Origin: Pseudolysinimonas_A sp041984585
GTDB taxonomy: Bacteria; Actinomycetota; Actinomycetes; Actinomycetales; Microbacteriaceae
Assembly (NCBI GenBank): GCA_041984585.1
Contig: JBHIXX010000006.1
Span: 1 to 64,000, forward strand
Direction of reading: 5' to 3'
DNA: 64,000 nt
Shown here: positions 18,283-26,426 of the stretch, in pieces
How the letters are laid out: each line of letters opens with the position of its first letter
Numbering within the stretch: position 1 is the first letter of the stretch
The notes under the pieces: generated by a model
What the model was told of the DNA's origin: nothing
Seen by the model: the letters and a program-made list of their open reading frames with translations, nothing else
Database searches by the model: none
Made by a program: the position numbers and the translations under genes

Positions 18283-19308
18283 GTGAAGCGCATCGGATTC
18301 CTCTCGTTCGGGCACTGGTCGAACTCCCCCGGGTCGCAGACCCGGTCGGCGTCGGACGTGTTGCACCAGTCGATCGACCTCGCGGTCGCGGCGGAGGAGC
18401 TCGGTGCCGACGGCGCGTACTTCCGCGTGCACCACTTCGCCCGGCAGCTCGCGTCGCCGTTCCCGCTGCTCGCCGCCGTCGGCGCCCGCACGAGTCGCAT
18501 CGAGATCGGCACCGGCGTGATCGACATGCGCTACGAGAACCCGCTCTACATGGCCGAGGACGCCGGCGCCGCCGACCTCATCGCGGGCGGCCGACTGCAG
18601 CTCGGCGTCAGCCGCGGCTCCCCCGAGCAGGTGATCGACGGCTACAAGTACTTCGGCTACGACGCGCCCGAGGGCATGACGATGGCGGATGCCGCCCGCC
18701 AGCAGACCGAGGTGTTCCTGCAGGTGATCAGCGGCGCGCGGTTCGCGGAGCCGAACCCGCGCCCGATGTTCCCCAACCCGCATCCGGGTCCGCTGCCGAT
18801 CGAGCCCCAGTCCCCCGGCTTGCGCGACCGCATCTGGTGGGGCGCCGGCTCCGACTCCACCGCCGTGTGGGCGGCCGAGAAGGGCATGAACCTCATGAGC
18901 TCGACGCTCAAGGAGGACGAGTCGGGCGAGCCGTTCCACGTGCAGCAGCGCAAGCAGATCGAGAAGTTCCACGCGGCCTGGAAGGAGGCCGGTCACGAGC
19001 GCGCGCCGCGCACCTCGGTGAGCCGGTCGATCTTCGCCATCACCACCGATGAGGACCGCCGCTACTTCGCCCCCGGCAGCCGGGAGGACGGCGACACCTT
19101 CGGCGTCATCGACGACTACCGCGCCGTGTTCGGCCGCAGCTTCGCCGACGAGCCCGACAAGCTGATCGAGCAGCTGCGCGAGGACGAGGCGATCGCCGCC
19201 GCCGACACCCTGCTGCTCACCGTGCCGAACCAGCTCGGGGTGGAGTACAACGCCCACGTGCTCGAGTCGATCCTCACCCACGTCGCCCCGGAGCTCGGCT
19301 GGCGCTGA
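18283..19308 (+). CDS. LLM class flavin-dependent oxidoreductase
   Basis: A 341-residue bacterial-luciferase-like TIM barrel using FMN or F420. Family features are SIDLAVAAEELGADGAYFRVHHF, EIGTGVIDMRYENPL and LQLGVSRGSPEQVIDG. A start at GTG 18283 is chosen because GAGG lies six bases upstream and VKRIGFLSFGHW begins the barrel. It is 90 bases after pntB but probably a separate transcription unit. Substrate unknown. Because fgd (60763-61785) shows F420 use in this organism, F420 is as likely a cofactor as FMN. Confidence 0.88.
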   Translation: MKRIGFLSFGHWSNSPGSQTRSASDVLHQSIDLAVAAEELGADGAYFRVHHFARQLASPFPLLAAVGARTSRIEIGTGVIDMRYENPLYMAEDAGAADLIAGGRLQLGVSRGSPEQVIDGYKYFGYDAPEGMTMADAARQQTEVFLQVISGARFAEPNPRPMFPNPHPGPLPIEPQSPGLRDRIWWGAGSDSTAVWAAEKGMNLMSSTLKEDESGEPFHVQQRKQIEKFHAAWKEAGHERAPRTSVSRSIFAITTDEDRRYFAPGSREDGDTFGVIDDYRAVFGRSFADEPDKLIEQLREDEAIAAADTLLLTVPNQLGVEYNAHVLESILTHVAPELGWR

Positions 19309-19320
19309 CATCCTGGGCTC

Positions 19321-19536
19321 ATGAGCATCGAGCCGGGCCGTTATCGCCACTTCCGCGGGCAGGAGTACGAGGTGGTCGGCGTCGCGCGGCACAGCGAGAC
19401 CGAGGAGCGGCTCGTCGTCTACCGGCAGGGCTACGGCGACGGATCGCTGTGGGTGCGCCCGGTCGCGATGTGGGACGAGCACGTCGAGAAGGACGGCTAC
19501 TCCGGGCCGCGCTTCGCGCCCCTCACCGGCGACTGA
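19321..19536 (+). CDS. DUF1653 domain protein
   Basis: A 71-residue protein consisting almost wholly of the DUF1653 domain: GRYRHFRGQEYEVVGVARHS, VVYRQGYGDGSLWVRP and WDEHVEKDGYSGPRF. The function is unknown. The ATG is 12 bases after the preceding stop, so it is probably cotranscribed with the LLM gene. It is convergent with the nucleoside hydrolase. Confidence 0.88.
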   Translation: MSIEPGRYRHFRGQEYEVVGVARHSETEERLVVYRQGYGDGSLWVRPVAMWDEHVEKDGYSGPRFAPLTGD

Positions 19537-19575
19537 CCCGGGGCGGGGCGAGGCGAACCCCTCCCGCGCGGTCGG

Positions 19576-20523
19576 CTACGGCAGTCGGCCGATCGCCTGG
19601 GTGAACTCCCGGATCACCCCGGGGACGTCGCCGTCGAGCACCACGCGCACGAGCCCGTCGTCGCCTGCCGCCCCGTGCACCGCGTCCTCACCGACGTGGA
19701 TGCGCCGGTCGACGACGGTCTGGGCTCGGCTGCGCCCCTCCAGCTCGACCCGCACCGGGAACTCGCCCGCCTCGAACAGGTCGGGGCGGGCCAGCCAGAC
19801 GATCGCGCCCGCGTCGCCGATCCCCGCGACGTGCGCCGGGTCAACCGGCTCGGGCGCGAGGTGGTCGAGCAGCCGCGCGACGAACGGCGCGGCGCGGCGC
19901 GGCGCGGCGGCGAGGGCGGCGCGCTCGGCGGCGGGCACCCGCATCCGGGTGAACACGTCGAGCGGGTACATCTCCACCGGCACCCCCGCGTCGAGACAGA
20001 TCGCCGTCGCCTCCGGGTCCTGCCAGACGTTGAACTCCGCCACCGGGGTGGCGTTGCCGCCGGAGACCGCGCCGCCCATGAAGACGAGCCGCTCGACGCG
20101 GTCGGCGAGTTCCGGATGCTGCCGCAGCAGCAGCGCGAAGTCGGTGAGCGGGCCGATGCCGGCCAGTGTCACCGGACCCTCGGCCGCGAGGATCGCCTCG
20201 CGGTAGAACTCGACCGCCGGCTCGGCGACCGGCGCGCGCGACGGAGCGGGAAGGTCGAGGTCGGCCAGCCCGTCGACGCCGTGGAAGTGCGACGGACGGG
20301 CGGGCGCGAGCAGCGGGCGCGGTGCCCCGACGGCGACCGGCACGTCGTCCGCCCCCGCGATGTCGAGCACGCGCAGGGTGTTGGTCACGACGTTCTCGAG
20401 CGTCGTATTGCCCGCGACGCAGCCGACGCCGAGCAGGTCGATGCCCGGATGCCCGACGGCGAACAGGATCGCCATGGCGTCATCGACCCCGGTGTCGACG
20501 TCGAGCAGCAGGCGCACGGTCAC
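19576..20523 (-). CDS. Inosine-uridine preferring nucleoside hydrolase
   Basis: A 315-residue hydrolase that splits the N-glycosidic bond of ribonucleosides for purine and pyrimidine salvage. The calcium-binding motif DVDTGVDDAMA lies at residues 8-18. Further family features are VGCVAGNTTLENVVTNTLRV, MGGAVSGGNATPVAEFNVW and DPEATAICLDAG. The length is normal. It is the last backbone gene before the tRNA-Ala scar that marks the left edge of the island. Confidence 0.93.
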   Translation of the reverse strand: MTVRLLLDVDTGVDDAMAILFAVGHPGIDLLGVGCVAGNTTLENVVTNTLRVLDIAGADDVPVAVGAPRPLLAPARPSHFHGVDGLADLDLPAPSRAPVAEPAVEFYREAILAAEGPVTLAGIGPLTDFALLLRQHPELADRVERLVFMGGAVSGGNATPVAEFNVWQDPEATAICLDAGVPVEMYPLDVFTRMRVPAAERAALAAAPRRAAPFVARLLDHLAPEPVDPAHVAGIGDAGAIVWLARPDLFEAGEFPVRVELEGRSRAQTVVDRRIHVGEDAVHGAAGDDGLVRVVLDGDVPGVIREFTQAIGRLP

Positions 20524-20582
20524 GTCTCGATGCTAGAGCGGCGCGCGCACCCTCCACGCGACCGAGCCCGGGGAGACGACGA

Positions 20583-20606
20583 ACGGCCCCGCCGAAGCGG
20601 GGCCGT
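20583..20606 (-). terminator. Terminator of the original tRNA-Ala locus
   Basis: A perfect inverted repeat ACGGCCCCGC / GCGGGGCCGT with a CGAA tetraloop lies directly downstream (minus strand) of an orphan 3' half of tRNA-Ala. It looks like the native terminator of the tRNA gene as it stood before the island inserted, and it now marks the left island/backbone border. Confidence 0.8.
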
Positions 20607-20608
20607 AT

Positions 20609-20653
20609 CGGTGGACCCAGGGGGAATCGAACCCCCGACCTTCTCATTGCGAA
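20609..20653. repeat. Left attachment repeat (orphan 3' half of tRNA-Ala)
   Basis: Forty-five bases identical to 56391-56435. On the minus strand they contain the acceptor 3' strand, the T arm, the variable loop and the 3' side of the anticodon arm of tRNA-Ala. Beyond 20653 the match stops within the anticodon loop region and no 5' half exists, so this is not a working tRNA. Confidence 0.85.
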
Positions 20654-20921
20654 AAGCGGCCGAACCCTCGCAACCAAGGGAAGCCACGGAGTTCAGGTTT
20701 TCCTGGGTTACAACGCTTCCGGTTCTTGCCCTAGCGAACAAACTCTGGGGGCACCGAGGGGGCACGGTCCACTTGGGCGAGCCTCCTCCGAATTCACAAT
20801 CTGCGCTAGCGCCGTGAGAGGGAGTTTTTGCCCCCAGAACGGCGGGCTCGCCTCCAAACCTCCCTGTGTTGCAATGACCTCGAGCGGGTTGAGTGTGTCC
20901 GGAAACTTCCCGCCGTCGGTG
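20654..20921. other. Non-coding inner flank of left attachment site
   Basis: No credible gene. It contains a pair of G-rich near repeats, GGGGGCAC-CGA-GGGGGCAC, around 20747-20766, followed by ACGGTCCA. Similar paired blocks occur near 54200 and near 56303, always beside a tRNA-Ala-like sequence. It may be an arm-type recombinase site or the decayed 3' end of an integrase gene. Confidence 0.4.
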
Positions 20922-21140
20922 TCAGGTGGTGAAGTTGCAGTCAGCGCGCGGAACAAGAGGTGTGCGAAGTGGCATGTTGGTCTCGAACTCAACGGGCGTC
21001 AACTTGCCGAGGACGCGCTGTCGGCGGTGTCGATGATGATAGGCGCGTTGGGTCCGGTCATGATCACCCGCCGCGGATCTTCCCTGGTCGAAGTTTATGA
21101 AGCTCTCGACGGCGGCGTTGTCACCGGCCGCGCCGACCCG
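20922..21140 (-). pseudogene. IS3-type transposase (OrfB), C-terminal remnant
   Basis: The minus strand reads in one frame VGAAGDNAAVESFINF, then RTQRAYHHRHRRQRVLGKL and TPVEFETNM, ending in CNFTT and a stop at 20922. GDNAAxESF and the HRRRQ-LG-LTPVEFE block are the C-terminal landmarks of IS3-family DDE transposases. In a complete protein about 25-30 more residues separate the two blocks, so there is an internal deletion, and everything upstream is missing. It is a scar of an insertion sequence at the left edge of the island. Confidence 0.7.
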
Positions 21141-21389
21141 CGCAGAGATGCTCTTTCGGAGCCGAGCCGGGGCGGTGGCGCTACGAGTCGGTAGGCGACG
21201 ACCCGGTCCTCTACGAGTACTAGCGCTTGGGACCGACCATCAGCCGCCGCCGCCGCTGATGCCGGCGACCGCAGAGTAGGTTTCGTACCCGGGCTTCGCC
21301 GATACTGGCACGACAAACGTTCGCACGGGCGGCTTGAAGGATTCGTAGCTCGGTACCGCTCTCACACACGTGCGCGAGCGGACGACGTC
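21141..21389. other. Region without recognisable gene
   Basis: I see no convincing coding frame, repeat or RNA here. It lies between the transposase remnant and the end of the cytochrome b gene and is probably degraded mobile-element DNA. Confidence 0.4.
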
Positions 21390-22514
21390 TCAGCGGCCGA
21401 CTTTCCCCAGCAGCCCGGCGATCGGCGCGATGACGGCCGGCCGCGCGGCGAGCCAGGCGCCCGCCATCACCAGGAGGGAGACGCCGAAGATTATCGCCCC
21501 GACCCAGTTCACCGCGTCCTGCCCGCCGTACATGTGATTGAGGTTGCGCAGCGCGCCGGCGGCGAACACGAGCGTCACGTGGGCGATCAGGAAGAGGACG
21601 AAGTACAGCATGACAGGGAAGTGCACGGCGCGCGCGAGCTCGATGGGGTACCACCGGCTCAACCGCGTCCAGCGCGGCGACCAGAATCCCGACATGCGCA
21701 CGCCGGTCACGGCCGCCAGCGGAGCCGCGACGAACACCGTGACGAAATAGGCCAGCTGCTGGAGGCTGTTGTAGTTCAGCCATCCGTTCTCGGTCGGCCA
21801 GTCGAGCGAGGCGTACTGCAGAGCCGCCGACAGCGCGTTCGGGAAGACCTCCCACGAGGTCGGCACGATGCGCGCCCAGTGCCCGCTGGCGAACAGCAGG
21901 ATCACGAACACCGCTCCGTTGACCAGCCACAGCAAATCGAGCACGAGGTGCAGGAACAGCGTGATGCTGATCTTTCGCGGGGGGGTGCGGGTCTTCGGCC
22001 AGCGGGAGTTGTCGCGCGTCCACATCGCGGGCGGCTTGCGCTCCGTGCGCACCTTCCACCCGGAGCGGATGATCAGCACCAGGAAGAACGCGTTGAGGAA
22101 GTGGCTCCACGACGCCCAGGTCGGGATCCCGACCGCCGTGGAATCGGGCAGCGGATACTCCCCCGGGAAATCGGTGAGGAAGTCGGCGACGGCTCCCGAG
22201 CCGACCAGCAGGCGCGCCCCGACGATGACGGCCGCGGCGAGCACGACCACGACGACCGCGAGGACCAGCCAGCGCGACGTCCGCGATCGGCCGGGCGTCG
22301 CTGCGGGCGATGCCGGCGCGAGCGGAGCGTCGGCTGCGGCCGGGGCGCTGGATGCCGCGGCGTCGCCGATCGCGGAAGCGGTCGCGGGGGTCTCCCCCAA
22401 GCCGCGACGCGCACTCGGACGAGCGGGGGCCGGCTCCGCCTTCCCGGAGGTCGCCGGCGCCGAGCTCGCGGGCTCGCCGAGTCCTCGCCGGATGCGCGGC
22501 GCCGGGTCCGTCAT
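21390..22514 (-). CDS. Membrane cytochrome b (b561/formate-dehydrogenase gamma type) linked to ETF
   Basis: A 374-residue protein. Residues 1-78 are an Ala/Pro/Ser-rich cytoplasmic tail with two copies of RRGLGE. Six or so membrane helices follow, the first at about 82-104. Histidines inside or at the edge of helices (WSHFLN, LFLHLVLDLLW, RAVHFPVMLYF, LIAHVTLVF) are the candidate haem b ligands. Its ATG overlaps the etfA stop (ATGA), so it is the third gene of etfB-etfA-cytb. A reasonable role is to pass electrons from the flavoprotein ETF to menaquinone, replacing ETF:quinone oxidoreductase, which is not present in the window. Annotation as a cytochrome b is firm; the ETF role is inference from coupling. 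Confidence 0.82.
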   Translation of the reverse strand: MTDPAPRIRRGLGEPASSAPATSGKAEPAPARPSARRGLGETPATASAIGDAAASSAPAAADAPLAPASPAATPGRSRTSRWLVLAVVVVVLAAAVIVGARLLVGSGAVADFLTDFPGEYPLPDSTAVGIPTWASWSHFLNAFFLVLIIRSGWKVRTERKPPAMWTRDNSRWPKTRTPPRKISITLFLHLVLDLLWLVNGAVFVILLFASGHWARIVPTSWEVFPNALSAALQYASLDWPTENGWLNYNSLQQLAYFVTVFVAAPLAAVTGVRMSGFWSPRWTRLSRWYPIELARAVHFPVMLYFVLFLIAHVTLVFAAGALRNLNHMYGGQDAVNWVGAIIFGVSLLVMAGAWLAARPAVIAPIAGLLGKVGR

Positions 22515-23500
22515 CGAGCCGACCGGGATTCGATCGCGGCGATCAGGCGCGGTACGACGGTGAACAGGTCGCCCACGATGCCGAAGTCGGCGACCTCGAA
22601 GATCGGAGCGTCGGCGTCCTTGTTGATGGCGACGATCGTCTTGGAGGTCTGCATCCCTGCTCGATGCTGGATGGCACCGGAGATCCCGAGTGCGATGTAC
22701 AGCGTGGGAGAGACCGAGACGCCGGTCTGACCGACCTGGGAACTCGGGGGCACGTAGCCCGCGTCGACCGCGGCGCGCGAGGCTCCGACGGCCGCCCCGA
22801 GGGCGTCGGCGAGTTGCTCGACGAGGGCGAAGTTCTCGGCGGATCCGAGTCCGCGTCCCCCCGACACGACCGTGGTGGCGCCGCGGAGCTCCGGACGACC
22901 CGAGGTACCGGGCGCCGGCTCGAATCCCGACAGCTCGGCGGCCCGCGACGTCGACGCGTCGACCTCCACCGGGACGGACTCGAGCGGAGCTCCGTCCGCC
23001 CGGTGGTCGACTGCACCCTGGCGGACGGTCACGACGAGCAGACCGGTGCTCGCGGCGGACTCGACGTCGTAGTCGCCGCCGTACACCGAGTGCTGGACCG
23101 TGATGCCCTCGTCATCCCGTCCGAGCCCGACCGCGTCGACCGCGAGTGCCGCGCCGACTCGCGCGGCCAGCCGGCCGGCGACGTCGCGTCCTTCGATCGA
23201 GTTCGAGATGACCACCGCGACCGGGTGGGCGACATCGATCGCGGCGACCAGTGCATCCACGATCGGCACCGTGAGGCGCTCGCGCGCGTCGGCGCGGGGA
23301 GCGACAATCACGCGGGTCGCACCGGCCTCGGCGGCCGCCTGCGCGAGCGGCTCGGTCGCCGAGGGGTCGGCGACCACGAGGGCCACGGGGGTGCCGGCGA
23401 GGGCCGCGGCGCCGACCAGGCCGCCGAGGCTGGACGCCGGCGAGCCGTCGGCGCGAGCCTCGACCACGACGAGGACGCTGTCGTCCGGGAATCCGCTCAT
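22511..23500 (-). CDS. etfA: Electron transfer flavoprotein subunit alpha
   Basis: A 329-residue FAD-binding subunit of ETF, which collects electrons from acyl-CoA dehydrogenases. The C-terminal FAD domain carries VVSGGRGLGSAENF, SRAAVDAGYVPPSSQVGQTG, ALGISGAIQHRAGM and INKDADAPIFEVADFGIVGD. The length is normal. It starts within the etfB stop (ATGA) and ends within the start of the cytochrome gene. Partners are EtfB and the three acyl-CoA dehydrogenases at 24427, 34928 and 40595. Confidence 0.96.
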   Translation of the reverse strand: MSGFPDDSVLVVVEARADGSPASSLGGLVGAAALAGTPVALVVADPSATEPLAQAAAEAGATRVIVAPRADARERLTVPIVDALVAAIDVAHPVAVVISNSIEGRDVAGRLAARVGAALAVDAVGLGRDDEGITVQHSVYGGDYDVESAASTGLLVVTVRQGAVDHRADGAPLESVPVEVDASTSRAAELSGFEPAPGTSGRPELRGATTVVSGGRGLGSAENFALVEQLADALGAAVGASRAAVDAGYVPPSSQVGQTGVSVSPTLYIALGISGAIQHRAGMQTSKTIVAINKDADAPIFEVADFGIVGDLFTVVPRLIAAIESRSAR

Positions 23501-24288
23501 CGCGAGCCTCCGATCAGCCGCTGCGTGACCAGGTAGTCGGCCAGCTGCTCCGCGGAGTCTCCGCCGTCGTCGACGACCTTCACACCCGCTTCGCGCGCGG
23601 GTCGCTCCGCGACGGCGATCACGATCGACCGCGCGTTCTCCGACTGCGCCCCGTCGACGTCGAGTTCGGCCAGACCCCAGGTCTCGACCGGCTTCTTCTT
23701 GCCGGCCATGATGCCTTTGAAGCTGGGGAAGCGGGCGTCGGGCAGCGCCTCGGTGATCGAGACGACGGCGGGCAACGCCGACGACGCGGTGAAGGATCCG
23801 CCTTCCACGACCCGCCGGCCGGAGACGGAGTCATCCGAGAACTCGACCGAGGCCAGACTCGTCACGTTCGGCACATCCAGCAACTCGGCCACCATGGCGG
23901 CGAGCACGCCCCCGGAGCCGTCGGTCGAGAGGTTCCCGGTCAGCACCACGTCGGGCCCGATGCGGCGGATCGCGGCGGCCAGAACGCGTGCGGTGGTGCC
24001 CAGGTCCGCGCCGGCGAGACCGGCGTCCACGACGTGGACCGCGGAGTCCGCCCCCATCGAGAGCCCCTTCCGGAGTGCGGCGACCGCCGACTCCGGCCCC
24101 ATGGTCATCAGAATGATCTCGGTGTCGGGGCGAGCATCGGCGACCGAGAGCGCCACCTCGAGGGCGCGCTCGCCGATCTCGTCGAGGACGGCATCGGTCG
24201 CCTGACGATCGGCGAGACCGGTTGCGAGGTCGAGTTTGCGGTCCCCGTACGTGTCGGGGACTTCCTTCACCAGGACCACGATTTTCAT
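23497..24288 (-). CDS. etfB: Electron transfer flavoprotein subunit beta
   Basis: A 263-residue AMP-binding subunit of ETF. MKIVVLVKEVPDTYGDRKLD opens the protein. The signature region PSFKGIMAGKKKPVETW near residue 190 contains the recognition-loop motif, and VLTGNLSTDGSGGVLAAMVAE is the AMP-binding segment. It is the first gene of the etfB-etfA-cytochrome b operon. The upstream region holds a palindromic AGTATACT box. Confidence 0.96.
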   Translation of the reverse strand: MKIVVLVKEVPDTYGDRKLDLATGLADRQATDAVLDEIGERALEVALSVADARPDTEIILMTMGPESAVAALRKGLSMGADSAVHVVDAGLAGADLGTTARVLAAAIRRIGPDVVLTGNLSTDGSGGVLAAMVAELLDVPNVTSLASVEFSDDSVSGRRVVEGGSFTASSALPAVVSITEALPDARFPSFKGIMAGKKKPVETWGLAELDVDGAQSENARSIVIAVAERPAREAGVKVVDDGGDSAEQLADYLVTQRLIGGSR

Positions 24289-24408
24289 GCCACTCCTCGC
24301 CGCGCTGCGATCTGCGAGCCGGACTCGGGACTCCCGAGCTCCGGCGATCCGATCCCGGCCGCAGCCGGGTCAGGGGCTGCGGAAGGGTCGGGCCTACTGT
24401 CCACGAAT

Positions 24409-24416
24409 AGTATACT
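24409..24416. promoter_or_regulatory. AGTATACT palindrome upstream of etfB
   Basis: A perfect 8-bp palindrome in a short AT-rich island (GAATAGTATACTTGTATTC) 120 bp upstream of the etfB start and just after the end of the preceding operon. The same octamer occurs at 52217-52224 in the divergent crotonase/aldehyde dehydrogenase promoter. In such high-GC DNA this AT-rich sharing suggests a common operator or promoter element. Confidence 0.45.
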
Positions 24417-24426
24417 TGTATTCTCG

Positions 24427-25626
24427 TTATTCGGTCGAGCGGTCGGCCGACTGCGCGACGGTCGACGGCTCCGATTTGAGGGTCGGATCCAACCGCGACG
24501 CGATGATGCGGTGCTGGATCTCCGCGGTGCCCTCGACGATCGTGAAGAAGCGCGCGTCCCGGTAGAGGCGGGCGATCTCGGCGTCGCCGAGATAGCCCAC
24601 GCCGCCGAAGACGCGGAGCATCCGGTCGGTGATCTCCACGGCCGTCTCGGCGGCTAGCAGCTTGGCCTGCGAGCATTCCAGGATCGGCACGTCGCCTCGA
24701 TCGACAGCGATCGCCGCAGCGTGGTAGCTCAGCAATTCGGCGGCGCGCAGCGCGGTCGTCGCGTGGGCCAGCATGGCCGAGATCTCCTGCCGACGCAGCA
24801 GCGGCCGACCGAAGGTCTCGCGGCTCGCCGCCCGAGCGAGTGCGAGGTCGATGGCGCGTCGCCCGAGCCCGAGCGCCGAGGCCGCGACGAGCAACCGACC
24901 GATCACGAGCACCTCGAGGATGTCGTCGAGCGAGCTCCCGCCTTCCGGCGAGAGGCGGCGTCCGTCGGAGACGTCGACGTCGTCGAAGACCAACTCCCCG
25001 ACCTCCGACGAGCGGCAGCCGAGCTTCGAGAGCTTGCGTTCGCACGCGAAGCCGCGATCCCCGCGCTCGACGAGGAAGACCCCGAACCGATCGGTTCCGG
25101 CGATCCGGGCCGTGAGCGCGATGGCATCGGCGAGCGGGCCGTTGGTGATGAACGTCTTGCGCCCCGAGAGCACCCAGCCGGAGGGGGTCGGCCGGGCGGT
25201 GGTGCGCATCCGGCGGACATCGGATCCCGCATCCGGCTCCGTGATGGCCATGGCGATGACGTACGTCCCGGCCAGCGCCGGCCCCAGCCACGCCGTATGC
25301 TGCGCGGCGCTGCCGAATCGATGGAGGTAGGCCGTGCCGACGTGATCCTGGTGCCCGAGCCCGGAGGAGATCCCGACGGAGCGGTAGGAGAACTCCTCGC
25401 GGATCACCATGGCGGCGCGCAGATCGGTACCCCCGCCGCCCACGTCCACCGGATAGTGGGAGCCGATCAGCCCGGCCGCTCCCGCCCGGGCGAAAAGCTC
25501 CCGCGGGAAGGTCTCCGTCGCCTCGGCCTCGTCGACGCGGGGGACGATCTCCTCCTGGGCGAATTGGCGGGCGCGAGCACGCCAGGCTTCGAGCTCCGCG
25601 CCGAGGTCGATCGGGTCGACACTCAT
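24427..25626 (-). CDS. Acyl-CoA dehydrogenase family protein
   Basis: A 399-residue FAD enzyme that makes an alpha,beta double bond in an acyl-CoA and passes electrons to ETF. Features are AMAITEPDAGSDVRRMRTTA (FAD/substrate loop), GRKTFITNG, the C-terminal helix ERT-like block AASRETFGRPLLRRQEI, and the catalytic glutamate in FFTIVEGTAEIQHRI. It is the last gene of the 12-gene operon and overlaps the crotonase stop by four bases (ATGA). It is close in layout to the enzyme at 40595-41743, so these two are probably paralogues for successive or related substrates. Confidence 0.94.
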   Translation of the reverse strand: MSVDPIDLGAELEAWRARARQFAQEEIVPRVDEAEATETFPRELFARAGAAGLIGSHYPVDVGGGGTDLRAAMVIREEFSYRSVGISSGLGHQDHVGTAYLHRFGSAAQHTAWLGPALAGTYVIAMAITEPDAGSDVRRMRTTARPTPSGWVLSGRKTFITNGPLADAIALTARIAGTDRFGVFLVERGDRGFACERKLSKLGCRSSEVGELVFDDVDVSDGRRLSPEGGSSLDDILEVLVIGRLLVAASALGLGRRAIDLALARAASRETFGRPLLRRQEISAMLAHATTALRAAELLSYHAAAIAVDRGDVPILECSQAKLLAAETAVEITDRMLRVFGGVGYLGDAEIARLYRDARFFTIVEGTAEIQHRIIASRLDPTLKSEPSTVAQSADRSTE

Positions 25627-26426
25627 TCCGACCGCCGTCTCGCGGCGAAGCGGCGCAGCCGGGCATCCCGGTCCGGATCCGGCTCGATGTTGAGTCGGCC
25701 CCGCCAGTTGAGCGCCTGGTCGGCCCACTGCGCCTCGCCGTACGACCGCCCCAGACCGGAGTCGAGCATCCGCTTCAGGTAGCCGACGGCCCGCGCGCTG
25801 TTGTGCGCGATCTCGGCCGCGAGCTCGCGCGCCGCGTCCTCCAGTTCGGGCTCGGGAACCGATCGGGTGACGAAGCCCCGGGTCACTGCCTCGGCGCCCG
25901 TGACGGCGCGGCCCGCGATCAGCATCTCGCGCGCCCCGGTGATCCCGAGCCGCCGGACGTATCGCTGGACCTCGCCGGAACCGGGGATCAACCCGAAGGC
26001 GGCATGGGTATCGCGGAAGATCGCGTCGTCCGCCGCGACGATGAAGTCGCAGCACAGCGCGAGGTGCAGACCGCCGGTAAGCGCGTGGCCCTGCACGACG
26101 GCGACGACCGGCACGGGCAGCTCGCCGAGCTGCTCCCAGAGCCGCGCGGCACCGAGCCCCGCGTCGGAAGTCTTCGGCAGATCGGGATTGTGGACCGCTC
26201 CGAGGTCGGCACCGGCGCAGAACGACGGGCCTTCACCGCGCAGCAGGATGACGCGCGCACCCCGATCGCCGACCGCGTGATCCAGCGCATCCGAGATCTG
26301 TTCCAGGATCGCGACGGTGAGCGCGTTGCGACGTTCCGGACGGCACATGACCACCTCGACGATGCCGTCCGCGAGGCTCCGGACGACGACGAGCTGCTCA
26401 CCGGACGGATTCTCGATCCGGGTCAC
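25623..26426 (-). CDS. Crotonase family protein lacking both canonical glutamates
   Basis: A 267-residue crotonase-fold protein acting on a CoA ester. The oxyanion-hole segments are clear (FCAGADLGAVH and QGHALTGGLHLALCCD). The two positions that carry the hydratase glutamates read His in GGLHLAL and a histidine in FRDTHAAFGLIPGSGE. A normal enoyl-CoA hydratase mechanism is therefore unlikely; isomerase, hydrolase, decarboxylase or ring-cleaving activity is possible. The start is GTG 26426, overlapping the SDR stop (GTGA); GTG 26429 is equally in frame. Confidence 0.88.
   Translation of the reverse strand: MTRIENPSGEQLVVVRSLADGIVEVVMCRPERRNALTVAILEQISDALDHAVGDRGARVILLRGEGPSFCAGADLGAVHNPDLPKTSDAGLGAARLWEQLGELPVPVVAVVQGHALTGGLHLALCCDFIVAADDAIFRDTHAAFGLIPGSGEVQRYVRRLGITGAREMLIAGRAVTGAEAVTRGFVTRSVPEPELEDAARELAAEIAHNSARAVGYLKRMLDSGLGRSYGEAQWADQALNWRGRLNIEPDPDRDARLRRFAARRRSE

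Noticed and set aside
20611..20690. A second tRNA-Ala gene at the left border
   Set aside because: Only the 3' half is present; no D arm or 5' acceptor strand can be formed from the following bases.
20520..20992. Small minus-strand frames at the left border as genes
   Set aside because: They run through the half-tRNA and the G-rich blocks, have no ribosome site, and the transposase remnant occupies another frame of the same region.
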